Shown one piece after another: positions 11,992-22,018 of a stretch of DNA of 64,000 nt. Source of the stretch: Rhododendron vialii (taxonomy: Eukaryota > Streptophyta > Magnoliopsida > Ericales > Ericaceae); the NCBI RefSeq assembly GCF_030253575.1, contig NC_080568.1, forward strand, positions 32,701,001-32,765,000. Reading direction: 5' to 3'. The translations under genes and the position numbers were made by a program. Under the pieces are notes generated by a model, which saw only the letters and a program-made list of their open reading frames with translations, did no database searches and was not told where the DNA came from. The first letter of the stretch is position 1. Each line of letters begins with the position of its first letter.

Positions 11992-12411
11992 TTTTTGATT
12001 TCTGTAACCTGAAACTGGTATTGAAGCTTCGAGCAAAAATTATTCCGGTAGACAGAAAGGCCTACAAATTGTTTTTCAGAGACTCAAGACTTTGGAATCT
12101 ATTATAGGAAGAACCCTCGAATCCATGAGAAATATATAGAAATTGTATAATGTTATTGATTCTGAAGGATCCCAATGAAAGGGTACAACTTTATTTTTGA
12201 CCCACAAATTAATAACCATCAAAAGAAACCACAGTTGAGATGAAAACACAACTTTCTGGAAGTACAATCACCATTGCTCTCTTGGCTGGGGCTGACTTCT
12301 AATGGCAGGTATACCATTCGTTTGGGATAAAGGAGGCCCCTAATGGCACGTACCATCCGATTGAGAGAGAATTGAGTATTGCTTCTGGAGTAATATATAA
12401 CTTTCCAAAAC
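11992..12411. other. 3' flank of RING gene
   Basis: Probably the 3' UTR and downstream flank of the RING gene. The first ~60 bases after the stop are conserved in the relic at 33420-33497. Nothing else recognised. Confidence 0.5.
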
Positions 12412-12884
12412 TCATCCCAGCCTCTTAACCAAGAGATTGACTCCAGATTTGGGCTCAAGAACCAGCCTAACAGCCGGTGAGTGGATATAGTTTGGTGAAA
12501 CGGGTAAAAGGGTGATTTGACACTACAAGAGCAAGTAGCACTTTCAGTTAGATCAAGGCCAAGTTTTGACCCAAGCAGACCCTGGCCCGACCCCGAACGG
12601 CATGTACATGTGGGGAAGCTTGCACACGCCAGTGATCCCATCGGCTAGGGAATTTGTTGGGTGCCGGTAGGGTACCATACACGTGGTACCCGCTCGGCAA
12701 CCAAAAACTTCTCCATTGGCAAACCTTTCCCAGTCCGTGCGGGTTGTTAGGACCAGAGACTGCAGGTTGATGCCCTTGGGCATGAGGTGCGACCCGAATT
12801 TCATGTCTTTTAAGCCTTCTCTTGACGCCACGGGTACTGGTGGGATATAGACGCAGGGGTTCATTGATCACCATTGCTGGGCTG
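12412..12884 (-). pseudogene. CYP714-like cytochrome P450, last exon, broken
   Basis: On the minus strand an acceptor TGTGCAG near 12884 precedes a last P450 exon. In order, in shifting frames, one reads MVINEPLRLYP (K-helix ExxR region), VPVASREGLKDMKFG, MPKGINLQSLVLTTRTD, ERFANG, GITGVCKLPHMYMPFGVGPGS (heme-binding loop; the canonical Arg/Thr-Cys is altered), LGQNLALI and finally SPNYIHSPAVRLVLEPKSGVNLLVKRLG with a stop at 12412. The sequence style is that of CYP714 enzymes (gibberellin oxidation in known members). Defects: the usual DPEIWGPDA..FNP stretch is missing after TTRTD, frames shift at least twice, and a 67-bp MITE interrupts the exon after FANG. Upstream exons are not found. Non-functional. 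Confidence 0.85.
12646..12712. mobile_element. 67-bp hAT-like MITE inside the P450 pseudogene
   Basis: Near-identical 8-bp repeats CCATCGGC (12638-12645) and CCATTGGC (12713-12720) flank a 67-bp insert whose ends TAGGGAATTTGTTGGGTGCC and GGCAACCAAAAACTTCT are imperfect inverted repeats. The ends resemble those of the MITE at 37563-37790, so this looks like an extreme deletion derivative of the same family. Confidence 0.7.
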
Positions 12885-12889
12885 CACAA

Positions 12890-13302
12890 GTACAAGTGAA
12901 GTATGGAGTGAGTGTTTTACCAAATTTCTTTAACCCAAAAATGAACCATTACAAATACTACTCAAGATGTGCTTGGTTACTCCATCGAATAACAATATGT
13001 AAGGACATAGAAATTGATCATACTATTCTATCCATCTAGGAGATATCGATTGGTGCATGTTGCGGGCTGGTTGTGGAAGGGTGGTGATAGCGGGAGAGGA
13101 TTAGGAAAGGGCTGAGACGGTGGGCGGTGTCACGATGTGGCTGCCATTACCGGCAGGTGGAGGTGAGATGGTGATTATCTATTTTCAAATAGGGTTTAGT
13201 CCTTAAGCGTGGAGTATTATTTGGTTCAATGACAATTTGTATTCTTTGGGACTCCTAAAGTAGGGATTGTTTGGATTGGATTTTCAATTCTAATGGTCAC
13301 TC
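12890..13302. other. Intergenic, nothing recognised
   Basis: Between the P450 relic and a foldback element; no gene seen. Confidence 0.4.
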
Positions 13303-13594
13303 AGCATTCTTATGAACTTAACTTAAATTTAAAAGTTGTCCTTATTTGAATTTTTTTTACATTTGTTAGTTTCGTTTGAACGGGAGGAATCGCTTTTTGA
13401 CTTAAAAAGTAGTTATTTCTCAAAATATTTGGATAAAAGTAAAAAAAAAAAAATTACTTTTTCGATTTCTTTTGTCGAGACGAATCAATAATCAACAAAA
13501 ATTTGGTACAAAACTAACAAATACAAACAAAATTCAAATAAGAACAAAATTTTCAAATTTAAGTTAAATTTAAATTAAGTTCATAAAAATGCAG
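13303..13594. mobile_element. Foldback MITE, GACGAGAGGAATC family
   Basis: The two halves are inverted copies: GCATTCTTATGAACTTAA at the left matches TTAAGTTCATAAAAATGC at the right, and further in CTTATTTGAATTTT...TTTGTTAGTTT mirrors AACTAACAAATACAAACAAAATTCAAATAAG. The core carries the family's GGAGGAATCG.../TCGAGACGAATC words next to AAAAAGTAAAAAATTA-like tracts. Relatives lie at 25990-26190 (half), 28060-28640, 28850-29115 and 37877-38277. Confidence 0.75.
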
Positions 13595-13944
13595 CCTAAA
13601 TAGTACTACTAGTACGAGTAAAAGCGAGCAAGACTTTAATCAATCGCCCCTCTAAAAATACGCTAAAAGAGAGACCCCAAAGAGTTGTGCGTAATTTTTT
13701 TTTAAAGTGGGTTTATAAAATTATATCCATTCAAAATGAGCTCATTAAATTAAATGGGAAAAAACAAATTGACTATAGGAGCATAATTTTGGTACTAAAA
13801 ATACAGAAAAGTCATCTTCCAAAATAATTAGTGTAATTCTCAATTTTCAGCGTCTCCCTCTCTCTCTCTGCGTCTGCAGAAGAGCTCTCTCGATCTGGAT
13901 AGACGATTCTGCTCTGCAACGATCAGACCAAAACGAAAGAGAAA

Positions 13945-15114
13945 ATGTCGGACTGCTACCTTCCTCCAGAAGTGCTCACGGACGTCCTACTGAGGCTTCC
14001 CGTCAAGACCCTGTTGCGATGCAGGACCGTATGCAAGGACTGGTACGCTCTAATCAGAAACCCTAATTTCATTTCTCAACACCTCGAGAAAACCTTAGCC
14101 ACTCCTCCTCCTCCTTACGCACTCGTTAGGTACTGCACCGAGGACTCCAACCAACCTTCTTCTCACCTCGTAGAGCATTACACTGTCCGATTCGACCACG
14201 ACAACACTTCTTTCGATGAGTACACAGAACCCTCTTTCCCGTTCAAGAGCTTGGGCTCTTGTTTCGAAGTCGTAGGCAGTTGCAACGGTTTGGTCTGTCT
14301 CTTTGACGGCGTGTCACGAGACGAGTCGGATCAGTTGCTTATATGGAACCCTTTGGTTGGAAAAAGCGTGGTGGTTCCTGTACCGAGGGACAGAAGCGAC
14401 AGCTTTAGCTTTAGCGCTGGACATTGTTGCAATTTAGGGTTTGAGTACGATGAGTTGAGAAATGATTACAAGGTGGTTGGGATTATGTCACTAGAAGTCC
14501 AAGGGCAGCCCTGGGCTGGGGTTTACTCTCTCAACTCCGGCATTTGGCGAGAGATTAGTACTAAGGGCATTCGGATAGGTCCCCCCTTCGACGACCCAGT
14601 TGCCTATTTGAATGGGGTTGCGCATTGGTATGCATGCGATAGGAGCAAACCGTTGGAAGACACCAAGCGTTCCTGCATTACGACGTTTGGGTTTGAGGAT
14701 GAGGAGTTTGGTGAGTTGACGTTACCGGAGTTTGGTGTGGTAAGTGGGGCCATGATGAGGTTGCAGGACTCGCTTAGTTTAATCGACATTGCTCCATACC
14801 CCGAAGATAGTAATAATTTCATTTGGTGGGTTTGGTTGATGAAAGAGTACGGTGTGGGAGAGTCTTGGACTTTGCTGTACAGAGTTCACACTGGTGACGC
14901 GTTGCATGGTTTGGTTGGCTTTAGAATGAATGGTGACCTTGTCATGGCGACTGACGAGGGATCCTTTGTTACCTATGACCCTGAAAGCGAACAGGTCAAG
15001 GATCTTGGAATCCACGGCATTGAAGAACAAGAAGGACAGTCCATCGATTCACTTTACATGGGGAGATACGTGGAGAGCCTTGTTTTGCTCGACAGGACTC
15101 CTGTACCTACATGA
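13945..15114 (+). CDS. F-box protein, CPR1/FBA-type
   Basis: A single-exon gene of 389 residues starting MSDCYLPPEVLTDVLLRLP. Residues about 5-45 form an F-box (LPPEVLTDVLLRLPVKTLLR, then CRTVCKDWYALI), which would bind an ASK/SKP1 adaptor in an SCF ubiquitin ligase. Residues ~100-330 carry the F-box-associated (FBA) region: VVGSCNGLVCL, LLIWNPLVGKSVVVP, LGFEYDELRNDYKVVGI, VYSLNSGIWREIS, YLNGVAHWYA. This is the layout of CPR1/CPR30-like proteins, some of which destabilise immune receptors in Arabidopsis; the target here is unknown. The start is supported by a C/T-rich leader (13856-13890) and by the F-box beginning five residues in. Length is normal for the family and there are no breaks. Confidence 0.92.
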   Translation: MSDCYLPPEVLTDVLLRLPVKTLLRCRTVCKDWYALIRNPNFISQHLEKTLATPPPPYALVRYCTEDSNQPSSHLVEHYTVRFDHDNTSFDEYTEPSFPFKSLGSCFEVVGSCNGLVCLFDGVSRDESDQLLIWNPLVGKSVVVPVPRDRSDSFSFSAGHCCNLGFEYDELRNDYKVVGIMSLEVQGQPWAGVYSLNSGIWREISTKGIRIGPPFDDPVAYLNGVAHWYACDRSKPLEDTKRSCITTFGFEDEEFGELTLPEFGVVSGAMMRLQDSLSLIDIAPYPEDSNNFIWWVWLMKEYGVGESWTLLYRVHTGDALHGLVGFRMNGDLVMATDEGSFVTYDPESEQVKDLGIHGIEEQEGQSIDSLYMGRYVESLVLLDRTPVPT

Positions 15115-15955
15115 GGAGTGCAGCACACAGATCATCCAAGAAGTTGGATAGGTTTGTTATGGTTGCACTGTAGACTGTGGAACATCCAAGAAGACCTGTC
15201 GTTAAGGCCCTCAATGAAGAAGGTTATAGAGATGCTGGAAGGAGTTACTGTCCCTCTGTGTCCCTCTCCATTCACTAATTTAGGCTGAATCTGCCTTCTG
15301 TTGCGTCACCTAATGTAGTTTATTGTCATGCCAGTATTTGCTTGCCTATCTTCCCTCTGGCTACTCGTTTCTTGTTCTTCATTTTGTTTGTGCAGGATTT
15401 CCTTTCAATCTTATGTTTCTTGTTTCTGCTAGGATTCACTAAAAGATGGTAATGTTTGATATTTCAGTTGTATGTGGTTCTAGTAATGCTATGTATTCTA
15501 TGTCTTTGAGTCTTTCATGTGCAATGTGGTTTGATTATTAGCCTATAAGGTTTGGCATAAGTTACCATTTTTAGACTTCTGTTGAGCCGTCAAATTGTAC
15601 TGCTACTAATGAATGCTGGTTTTTTCTTTCACTATGAGGCTTCAAATTGAAGGGATGCATGGGAATATTGCTATTACACTGCTCCATGTTGGGGCTGCAT
15701 ACAAATGAAAAGGCACACTCTTACAATTACATGAACAATTGGAAGGAAATAAAGAGCAATGACTTGAATTATGTAGGGTGGAACAAACTTGCATATGTGC
15801 AAAGGAGAGGAGAGAACCAACTGAATGCAAAGTACGAACTTCTGGAAGAGTGCGATCGAAAGGGGGTTTTGTGTTGGGCCAGCTTAAGCCTCCTTGGAGG
15901 CATTCTTTGGTAAAATAATTAACTCAAAACAATCAGAGGCAGACAGTGAGTGCAC
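15115..15955. other. 3' flank of F-box gene
   Basis: T-rich sequence consistent with the 3' UTR and downstream region. An open frame at 15647-15913 has no family resemblance and no splice context, so I do not call it. Confidence 0.45.
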
Positions 15956-16190
15956 CTTTATCAATATGAGAACTTTGGAACGTTGCTAAAGGCAAAAGAG
16001 TTTTATATGGGCGCATTCTTGAAAGTGAGTCCTTCCTCAATAAGATTTTTCTGTTGTGATTTGAATACTTCTAGGTTTTCTTAGGTCTGTTCAGCTGTCA
16101 TGTTCAATTATTCGGTATCTTGTTGAGGCTGGACGGGCTGATTTCATTTGCTTCTACTCGCAGGCTGGCCCGGGAACCAAAGTGACAAAG
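15956..16190 (+). repeat. Duplicated exon-like segment (with 25540-25797)
   Basis: Matches 25540-25797 in order: TTGGAACGTTGC, CGCATTCTTGAAAGTGAGT, CCTCAATAAGATT, GGTCTGTTCAGCTGTCATG, TTATTCGGTATCTTGTT and GGCTGGAC.G..TGATTTCATTTGC. The shared CTTGAAAG|TGAGT looks like an exon end with a donor. I do not recognise the protein. Confidence 0.6.
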
Positions 16191-16499
16191 TGGAACTATT
16201 ACCGACTATATATACCTTCACCATTTTACATTCTTTCTTGTATAATGCATTATATATAATCTTTGGTTTTTTTTTTTAGTAACTAGAAATGCTCATATTT
16301 GGTTATGTTATATAAAAAGGATAAAGAGAAATTTTTGAAGAGCTAAGGGAAAATTTTGAAATTTTTTGAAGGACTAAATTTAGCTTTATTTGCGATTTTA
16401 TAATCAAATTTTGCTATCTCCACTGTTACTACCAAAAAAATGAACAAGTTGACTAAATAATATGCAAAATTTGGGGGTGTCCGGCCCTTCCAGCCCCCA
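16191..16499. other. Spacer between duplicated segments
   Basis: AT-rich spacer with no gene and no recognisable repeat. Confidence 0.35.
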
Positions 16500-17345
16500 A
16501 ATGACGTATAAGTTTGATTCACTTATATGATTGTGTATGTTGGATTGTTTTGGCCTTAATGATGTCCAATGTCTGGAAGCTGAATTTTAGCCTCATCTGT
16601 TGTAATGTACTAATGTGTACCATGTATTGACTATATTAGATCTCCTTTGATGGGTACTGCTGAAGTTTTTGCCTCATTTGGGTATAAGTTTGGTTCACTT
16701 CTATGATTGAGAGTCTGGAGTTTTTGGACTACTTTTGCCTTAGTGGTCGGTGTGTTGCTACAATTACTGGCTATTATTCATCATGCAATAGCACGGTAAT
16801 CTAGTTTGGCTTGAAAATTGTGGTCATATGCTCTGTTCAGGCGCATACTTCTCGAAATCTGCAATTTCTGGTGATCAGAATTAAGTATTCTTTCGAAAGT
16901 GTGTACTAGTACCTTGCTATTGGACATTCATGACTTATTATCCATTGAGCTTTTCAAATCCCAGTGTAACACAGGACTGTCTACTTGTGGGATATGAAGT
17001 TCTTCCTGTTGAAGTACAAGGAGTCTATGAATTTCTTATGTGCACAGTGATCCTTCATTCCTGTTTGAACAAGGAAACAAAACATATTTATGACTCTATG
17101 CCACATCTTACTTGTGCGACAGAATAAGTACCGTCATTTCCTGTGGATATCGGTTGCCAAGTGTCTCAAGATGTTTGGTACAACTCGTTAAGCGCTTAAG
17201 ACAAGTCTGCTTTTTTCACTAACAAGGTGATCGGAAGAAGCTTATAGACTGGATATTATCTCACCGGGGATCTATGCTGTCTGTCCATAACATTCAGCTG
17301 GCGAACTTTCATGGAATTTCCCTCTCCCACCAAGGGCGATGGAGA
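16500..17345 (+). pseudogene. 5' relic of the RING-H2 gene
   Basis: A diverged copy of about 8940-9720: GTATAAGTTTGATTCACTT, TGGCCTTAATGATGTCCAATG, GGAAGCTGAATTTT, GATTGAGAGTCTGGAGT, TGTCTCAAGATGTTTGGTACAA and GGCGAACTTTCATGGAATTTCCC occur in the same order as in the RING gene's leader intron and start codon. After the ATG (17311-17313) the similarity persists for only a few codons (MEFPSP...) and then stops. It is a promoterless remnant of the RING gene's 5' part; the matching 3' part occurs at 32995-33497. Confidence 0.8.
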
Positions 17346-18130
17346 ATCATATATCAGGGTGAAGTCTTATGTCTCTTATGAATACAAAGAACTAGTTGAA
17401 CTAGCAGTTCTGTAATGTGATCTCTATGTTTCCATCATAAGCATTATTGACTCATCCTCTTCATGCTTCTCTAAGGAAAAGATATGTTCTTGTTTGATCA
17501 TTTGTTTTCTCTGAATCCATTAACTCTTTCTTCTACCTTTGTGCATGAAACAGAAAAATGCCTGCATCTTGATGAAATTGTTCTTATTAGAAACTGTATA
17601 ATTGTGCATTTTGAAAAACATAGTCTGAATTCGGAGACGACAATCAATTTTTAAGAAAAGTAAATATGTATCTCAGTTTTGATGTTTGTTATGTGAGGCT
17701 TGTGAGCCATCTTGTTTTGATATGTATGGCAGGTTTAATACAGTGGTTTTGATGTAATTGTTAAGAAGAATGGGATGATACAAGTGTGTGGACTCTAAAA
17801 AAATGTGTGGTGAAAAAGGGCATTGGGGCTCTACGTGGCGGTACCCCAAGACTACTGGACCTTCGCCAGTGGGATGAAGTTGTAAGTATCCATCCTTGCT
17901 TGTTACGAGATATTCTTTTTTTTTTTTTTGAAATCCTACTATTCAATTGAATCGAGCAAAAGTATGATATTGACTCTATTCTATTCAATGGCTCAAACAG
18001 TAGCATATATGAAGTTTTTAACAGAATTGATCCATTTTTTTAATATCTCATGTGATCATCCTAACTATTAGTCAAAGCCACATGGAAATTTTCTATGGTA
18101 CGGAGTAAGAAATTTGTTGACATGTCCATT
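17346..18130. other. Upstream region of KMD copy 1
   Basis: No gene. From about 17880 on it aligns with the upstream regions of the other two KMD copies (CCATCCTTGCTTGTT, GAGCAAAAGTATGA.ATTGAC, TTTTAACAGAA.TGATCCAT), without the foldback element that they carry, so it serves as the unoccupied reference. Confidence 0.55.
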
Positions 18131-18132
18131 TA

Positions 18133-18270
18133 TATGGTCTTGGCCATTTGAATATGTCTCTCTACATTAACTCTCTCTGTTTGACTGTTTCTCTATATTT
18201 CTATGGTCTTGGCCATTTGAATATGTCTCTCTACATTAACTCTCTCTGTTTGACTGTTTCTCTATTTAAC
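18133..18270. repeat. 69-bp perfect tandem duplication
   Basis: The segment beginning ATGGTCTTGGCCATTTGAAT and running through CTCTGTTTGACTGTTTCTCT occurs twice in a row with a 69-bp period. KMD copies 2 and 3 have one unit each at this position (near 29129 and 38453), so the duplication is specific to copy 1. Confidence 0.9.
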
Positions 18271-18314
18271 CATTTCTAGAACCAACTCACGGCTTACCTC
18301 AGTGTATCTATCTT

Positions 18315-18322
18315 ATATATAC
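18315..18322 (+). promoter_or_regulatory. TATA-like box, KMD copy 1
   Basis: TATATATA lies about 30 bp before the CT tract and about 160 bp before the start codon. Similar boxes precede copies 2 and 3. Confidence 0.5.
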
Positions 18323-18350
18323 ACACGTTTTTGAACTTGTCTCGCACCCC

Positions 18351-18352
<2 letters not shown>

Positions 18353-18399
<47 letters not shown>
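18353..18399 (+). repeat. (CT)n in KMD copy 1 leader
   Basis: About 23 CT units following CACCCCAA, in the presumed 5' UTR. The same tract in copies 2 and 3 has about 10 and 26 units. Confidence 0.85.
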
Positions 18400-18401
<2 letters not shown>

Positions 18402-18475
18402 GTTCCTAGTCTCTAAAGTTTAGAAAGTGCCTTTTTTTAAATCTCAGTTTCTTTTGTTGGTGCATGAACTCTTTC

Positions 18476-19543
18476 ATGGAACTCCTTCCGGGCCTACCAA
18501 ATGACGTCGCCCTTGAATGCCTAATTCGCATTCCTCTTGACCAAATCTCCCTGGCTGCCTCCGTATGCAAAGGTTGGAAGGCCGAGATTGAGCTGCCGGA
18601 GTTTCGTCGGAGTCGGAAAAAAGCCGGGTTTGTCCGATCGGTCATAGTGGTGGCACAAGCTTGGATATACCCGACCCGACCCGCCCACCTTGCAATGCTT
18701 TCAGGGCCTCCTTTTTATCGACTCGCTATCTGCGACCCGAAAACTGAGTATTGGTCTGAGTTGCCGCCGGTGCCAGGGTTTTTGGACGGGATACCAAGGT
18801 TTTGCCACCTTGTCGGAGTTGGATCGGAGCTGGTGGTGATAGGCGGTTGCAATCCATTCTCGTGGCAGGTTTGCAATTCGGTGTTTATTTACAACTTCCT
18901 CTCTGCCACGTGGCGTTGTGGAACCGATATGCCAGGTGGGCAAAGATTATTCTCTGGATGTGATTCTGATTTTGTTCAGATGGTGTACGTTGCGGGTGGT
19001 CATGACGAGGACAAGAACGCTTTGAAATCTGCATTGGCATATGATGTGGTAAAAGATGAATGGATCCAATTGCCTGACATGGCGAAACCACGAGAGGAGT
19101 GTAAAGGTGTTTTTCACCATGGTAAGTTCCACGTCATCGGTGGGTACCCCACTGAGAGCCAAGGCAGTTTCCAGCGAGATGCCCAAGCGTTCGATGTGGC
19201 CACTTGGCAGTGGGACTCGGTACAAGACGACTTCTTAGAAGCTGCCGCGTGTTCGACGACTTGCGTGGAGGGTGGTGATTCGCGGCTGTACACTTGCCAT
19301 AACAACAATGTGACTGTGCGTGATGGTGCCGCTTGGCAAGTCCTAGCTGGACTACCAGCTGAGTTGTGCAACGTTGCTCACGTGGCAGCGTGGCAGGGGA
19401 AGTTGCTAGTGATTGGTTCCGGAAGATCTGGTGGGCCCCACACAGCCTATGTGATGGATTTGAAGAATTACAAGTGGACAAAAGTTGTTGTACCAGAAGA
19501 ATACTCGGGCCATGTGCAATCAGGTTGTTGCTTGGAGATTTAA
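18476..19543 (+). CDS. KMD-type F-box/kelch protein, copy 1
   Basis: Intronless, 355 residues from the MELLPGLPNDVALECLIRIP start; an additional in-frame ATG at 18464 (MNSF...) is unique to this copy and would add four residues. Residues 1-45 are the F-box with the family's opening MEL(I/L)PGLP; the rest holds kelch-type repeats with GG and W marks (VVIGGCNPFSWQ, VYVAGGHDEDKNALKSALAYD, FHVIGGYPTESQGSF, LLVIGSGRSGGPHTAYVMD). The family (Arabidopsis At1g80440, At1g15670, At2g44130, At3g59940) acts in SCF complexes against type-B response regulators and phenylalanine ammonia-lyase; that role here is inferred from family. Intact. Closest neighbours are the copies at 29365 and 38743. Confidence 0.93.
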   Translation: MELLPGLPNDVALECLIRIPLDQISLAASVCKGWKAEIELPEFRRSRKKAGFVRSVIVVAQAWIYPTRPAHLAMLSGPPFYRLAICDPKTEYWSELPPVPGFLDGIPRFCHLVGVGSELVVIGGCNPFSWQVCNSVFIYNFLSATWRCGTDMPGGQRLFSGCDSDFVQMVYVAGGHDEDKNALKSALAYDVVKDEWIQLPDMAKPREECKGVFHHGKFHVIGGYPTESQGSFQRDAQAFDVATWQWDSVQDDFLEAAACSTTCVEGGDSRLYTCHNNNVTVRDGAAWQVLAGLPAELCNVAHVAAWQGKLLVIGSGRSGGPHTAYVMDLKNYKWTKVVVPEEYSGHVQSGCCLEI

Positions 19544-20640
19544 AATCCATAGGCCACAGCTAAACTTTTGTTTCTGTACAGATAGAGATGCACAAATGTG
19601 GGCAACCCGCCAAGGCCTTTTCTTCTGGTAATTATTCAGTGCTTACGTATGACGGTCTGAGGGTAAGTTTCACCTTTTTTGTGTGGTTCCAAGGGTTCTA
19701 AATACGTTTTTATCGAATTACTGTGGAAGTTTTCCTCTTTTTCTTCTCAACCAAATACTAGTCTAGATCTATTCATGTGTTCAGATTGTACCTCGGCTTA
19801 CGAATGATTTTTCTTCTCTTTTTGCATGAAGTTTTTTCAAATATAATAGTGTATGAAAATTGTTGCGGTGCCCGACATCAGGAGTATCGAATGATACTAA
19901 CGTGATAAATCATTTTTTACCAAAAAGAGTTGAAGTGCCTAAATCACTTGTAACGGTCGAGTATCGGAAATAGACCGATGCATAACAGGAACCGGCCTGT
20001 TGCGGATACGATTTTCCATCTCTACGGTATATCGGGATGTAATGGTATTGGAAGGCTAAATTATCATTACGTACCGGCCAATAAGATAGGTCATGGCCGA
20101 TATTCAAAACCTTATCTAGTCATTGCTGTAGTTATTGAGTACATAAGTTTGGAATGACTTGATTGTTGGTGTAACATGTCGCTCTACAATTTAGGCTTCT
20201 TGAATGATTTTGGACAGGAATTGAATGAAATTTAGAATGCAATATGAATATACTTACATCCATTCTAATTTCTACATGTGGTTGTGGTCCTTGTGGATAG
20301 GAATTAGTCTCGAAAACGGAACTCTCTTTCCAATTCACGACTTGGGTGGTTGATAGACTAGAATGATGATGACTCGAGGAAAATGAAGCTTATAATGATG
20401 ATGACTTGACTAATGTGTCAATGCCAATAAATGCCGTTACGGTGCCTCGTTGGAATGGATACTGTAATCAATACGCCTAGAATACCGATATGTATAGCAA
20501 AAATGAGATGGAATATCGCCCTTTCGTGTCTTTAGAGGTGATCCCAGGTGCCTCCAACCATTTGGTTGTAGGAATCAAAGGTCCCGCCAGTGTGAGGATA
20601 TGATAATAAAGGCTGCAAGCTCCATCCTGCTGTTGTGGTC
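19544..20640. other. 3' flank of KMD copy 1
   Basis: The first ~210 bp align with the 3' flank of the chimeric pseudogene (34019-34600), where a foldback MITE is inserted; here the site is uninterrupted near 19580-19592 (GATAGAGATGCACAAATG). The remainder to 20640 is intergenic with no gene. It ends at the LTR element's target TGGTC. Confidence 0.55.
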
Positions 20641-21288
20641 TGTTTGGACCATATATTCACCGTCCGTCGATAATCGACCGAAAGGTGGCGATTATGGAAA
20701 TGCAACCTATTTTATTATTATTAGAATTGGTATTTGTATTTGTATTTTAAATAACATGTGCAGGACACTTGGCGTATCTCTATTTACTTGGAGGTTAAAA
20801 AGACACTTGGCTTGTTCTTACACATTTGGAAGTTAAAATGACACTTGTCATGCTCCTACACATTTGAAGGGAAGTGGGAAGTTATTTGGACAAGTGGAAG
20901 CAAAGAAAAGAATAAAGAGTAGTGGGAAGTTTGGAAGTTATTTCCTGCACATCTTTGTTTTTCTATAAATAGCCTTTTTAGGCTTCATTGTAAGGACACA
21001 CAAACAACGCCAATCAGGCCTTTATCTTTTCTTTTCTAGGAGTAGAATTAACTTGTAATTGTTCACTCAATCATCTCGATTGGTTGTTCTTCTACTTTGA
21101 GGGTTAATAAAGTCCATTTTGTTAATCTTCTTTCATACTTCATCCACTTCATTGTTTGTTTCCAAAGAAGTCCTGAAATACGGCAAGGAACCAAACTCCA
21201 CTTTTCACATCCACATTCCAGCAAGCTTACAATACAGTTTCCCGTCGATTCTCCGTCGATTGGAAAGAAAACAAGAATTTTGGTAACA
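20641..21288 (+). repeat. 5' LTR
   Basis: 648 bp, TG...CA termini, TATAAAT at 20964-20970, followed directly by the primer-binding-like site. Nearly identical to the 3' LTR. Confidence 0.92.
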
Positions 21289-22018
21289 ATTTTGGCGCTA
21301 GAAGGAGGGCTCATTACTAATTTGGAAGTGAGCAATGGCACCAAATGGCTCAGAGATTGAATCGTCTGACTTGATTCAACGATTTGCGAGGGTTTTAAAT
21401 GATCCAGAGAGTGAAATAGCCAAAACATTGATGGCTATGTTTAAAGTTGCAATGGCTCGAAATCAGCCAATAATGGAAGTACCAATTAACGTAAACGTTA
21501 ACCTTGGACAAAGCAGTGGATGTCCAAATCATGTTACTGAGGTACATTTTTCTCAAGTATTTGAAAATCCAATTTTTGAACCTAGGCCTAGCCCAACAAG
21601 GCCAACGGATTTTTATCAACCACTTCCAAATACTAGTGGAAGTAATGGGGTTGGAAGTCAATGTGGTAATGACCAAAATGAAACCATTCCCATTGGTTTC
21701 AAAGTACCGCATGGATTTGGTACTAATCAAAGTCAATATGTGCCTCTTATGGCACACTACACATCAACCACAAGAACCCCAAAATTATTTGTTCAATTAT
21801 TGATCAACAATATTCGGAAGAGGTATGGATTTTTTAGAAGCCATCTATATTGGTATCCGTATTGGTTTTGGTTGAAACATGCCCAATTTTGGTTAAAAGG
21901 TATAGATAATGTTCATTGCTTTTCTACAATTTTTGGCAAATATAAGTGGCCAATTTGGCTACAGTTTTGTCTGTGTCATTACTAAATTTGAAGTAATGGT
22001 GGAGATCGATGTGAAAAT

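Noticed and set aside
12219-12641. A 140-codon minus-strand frame over the P450 relic
   Set aside because: It runs through the relic in a mixture of wrong frames and ends outside it; the P450 similarity is found in other phases.
19134-19550. Minus-strand open frames of up to ~140 codons over all KMD copies
   Set aside because: They recur at the same place in each KMD copy, antisense to the kelch region, with no family resemblance; shadows of the real genes.
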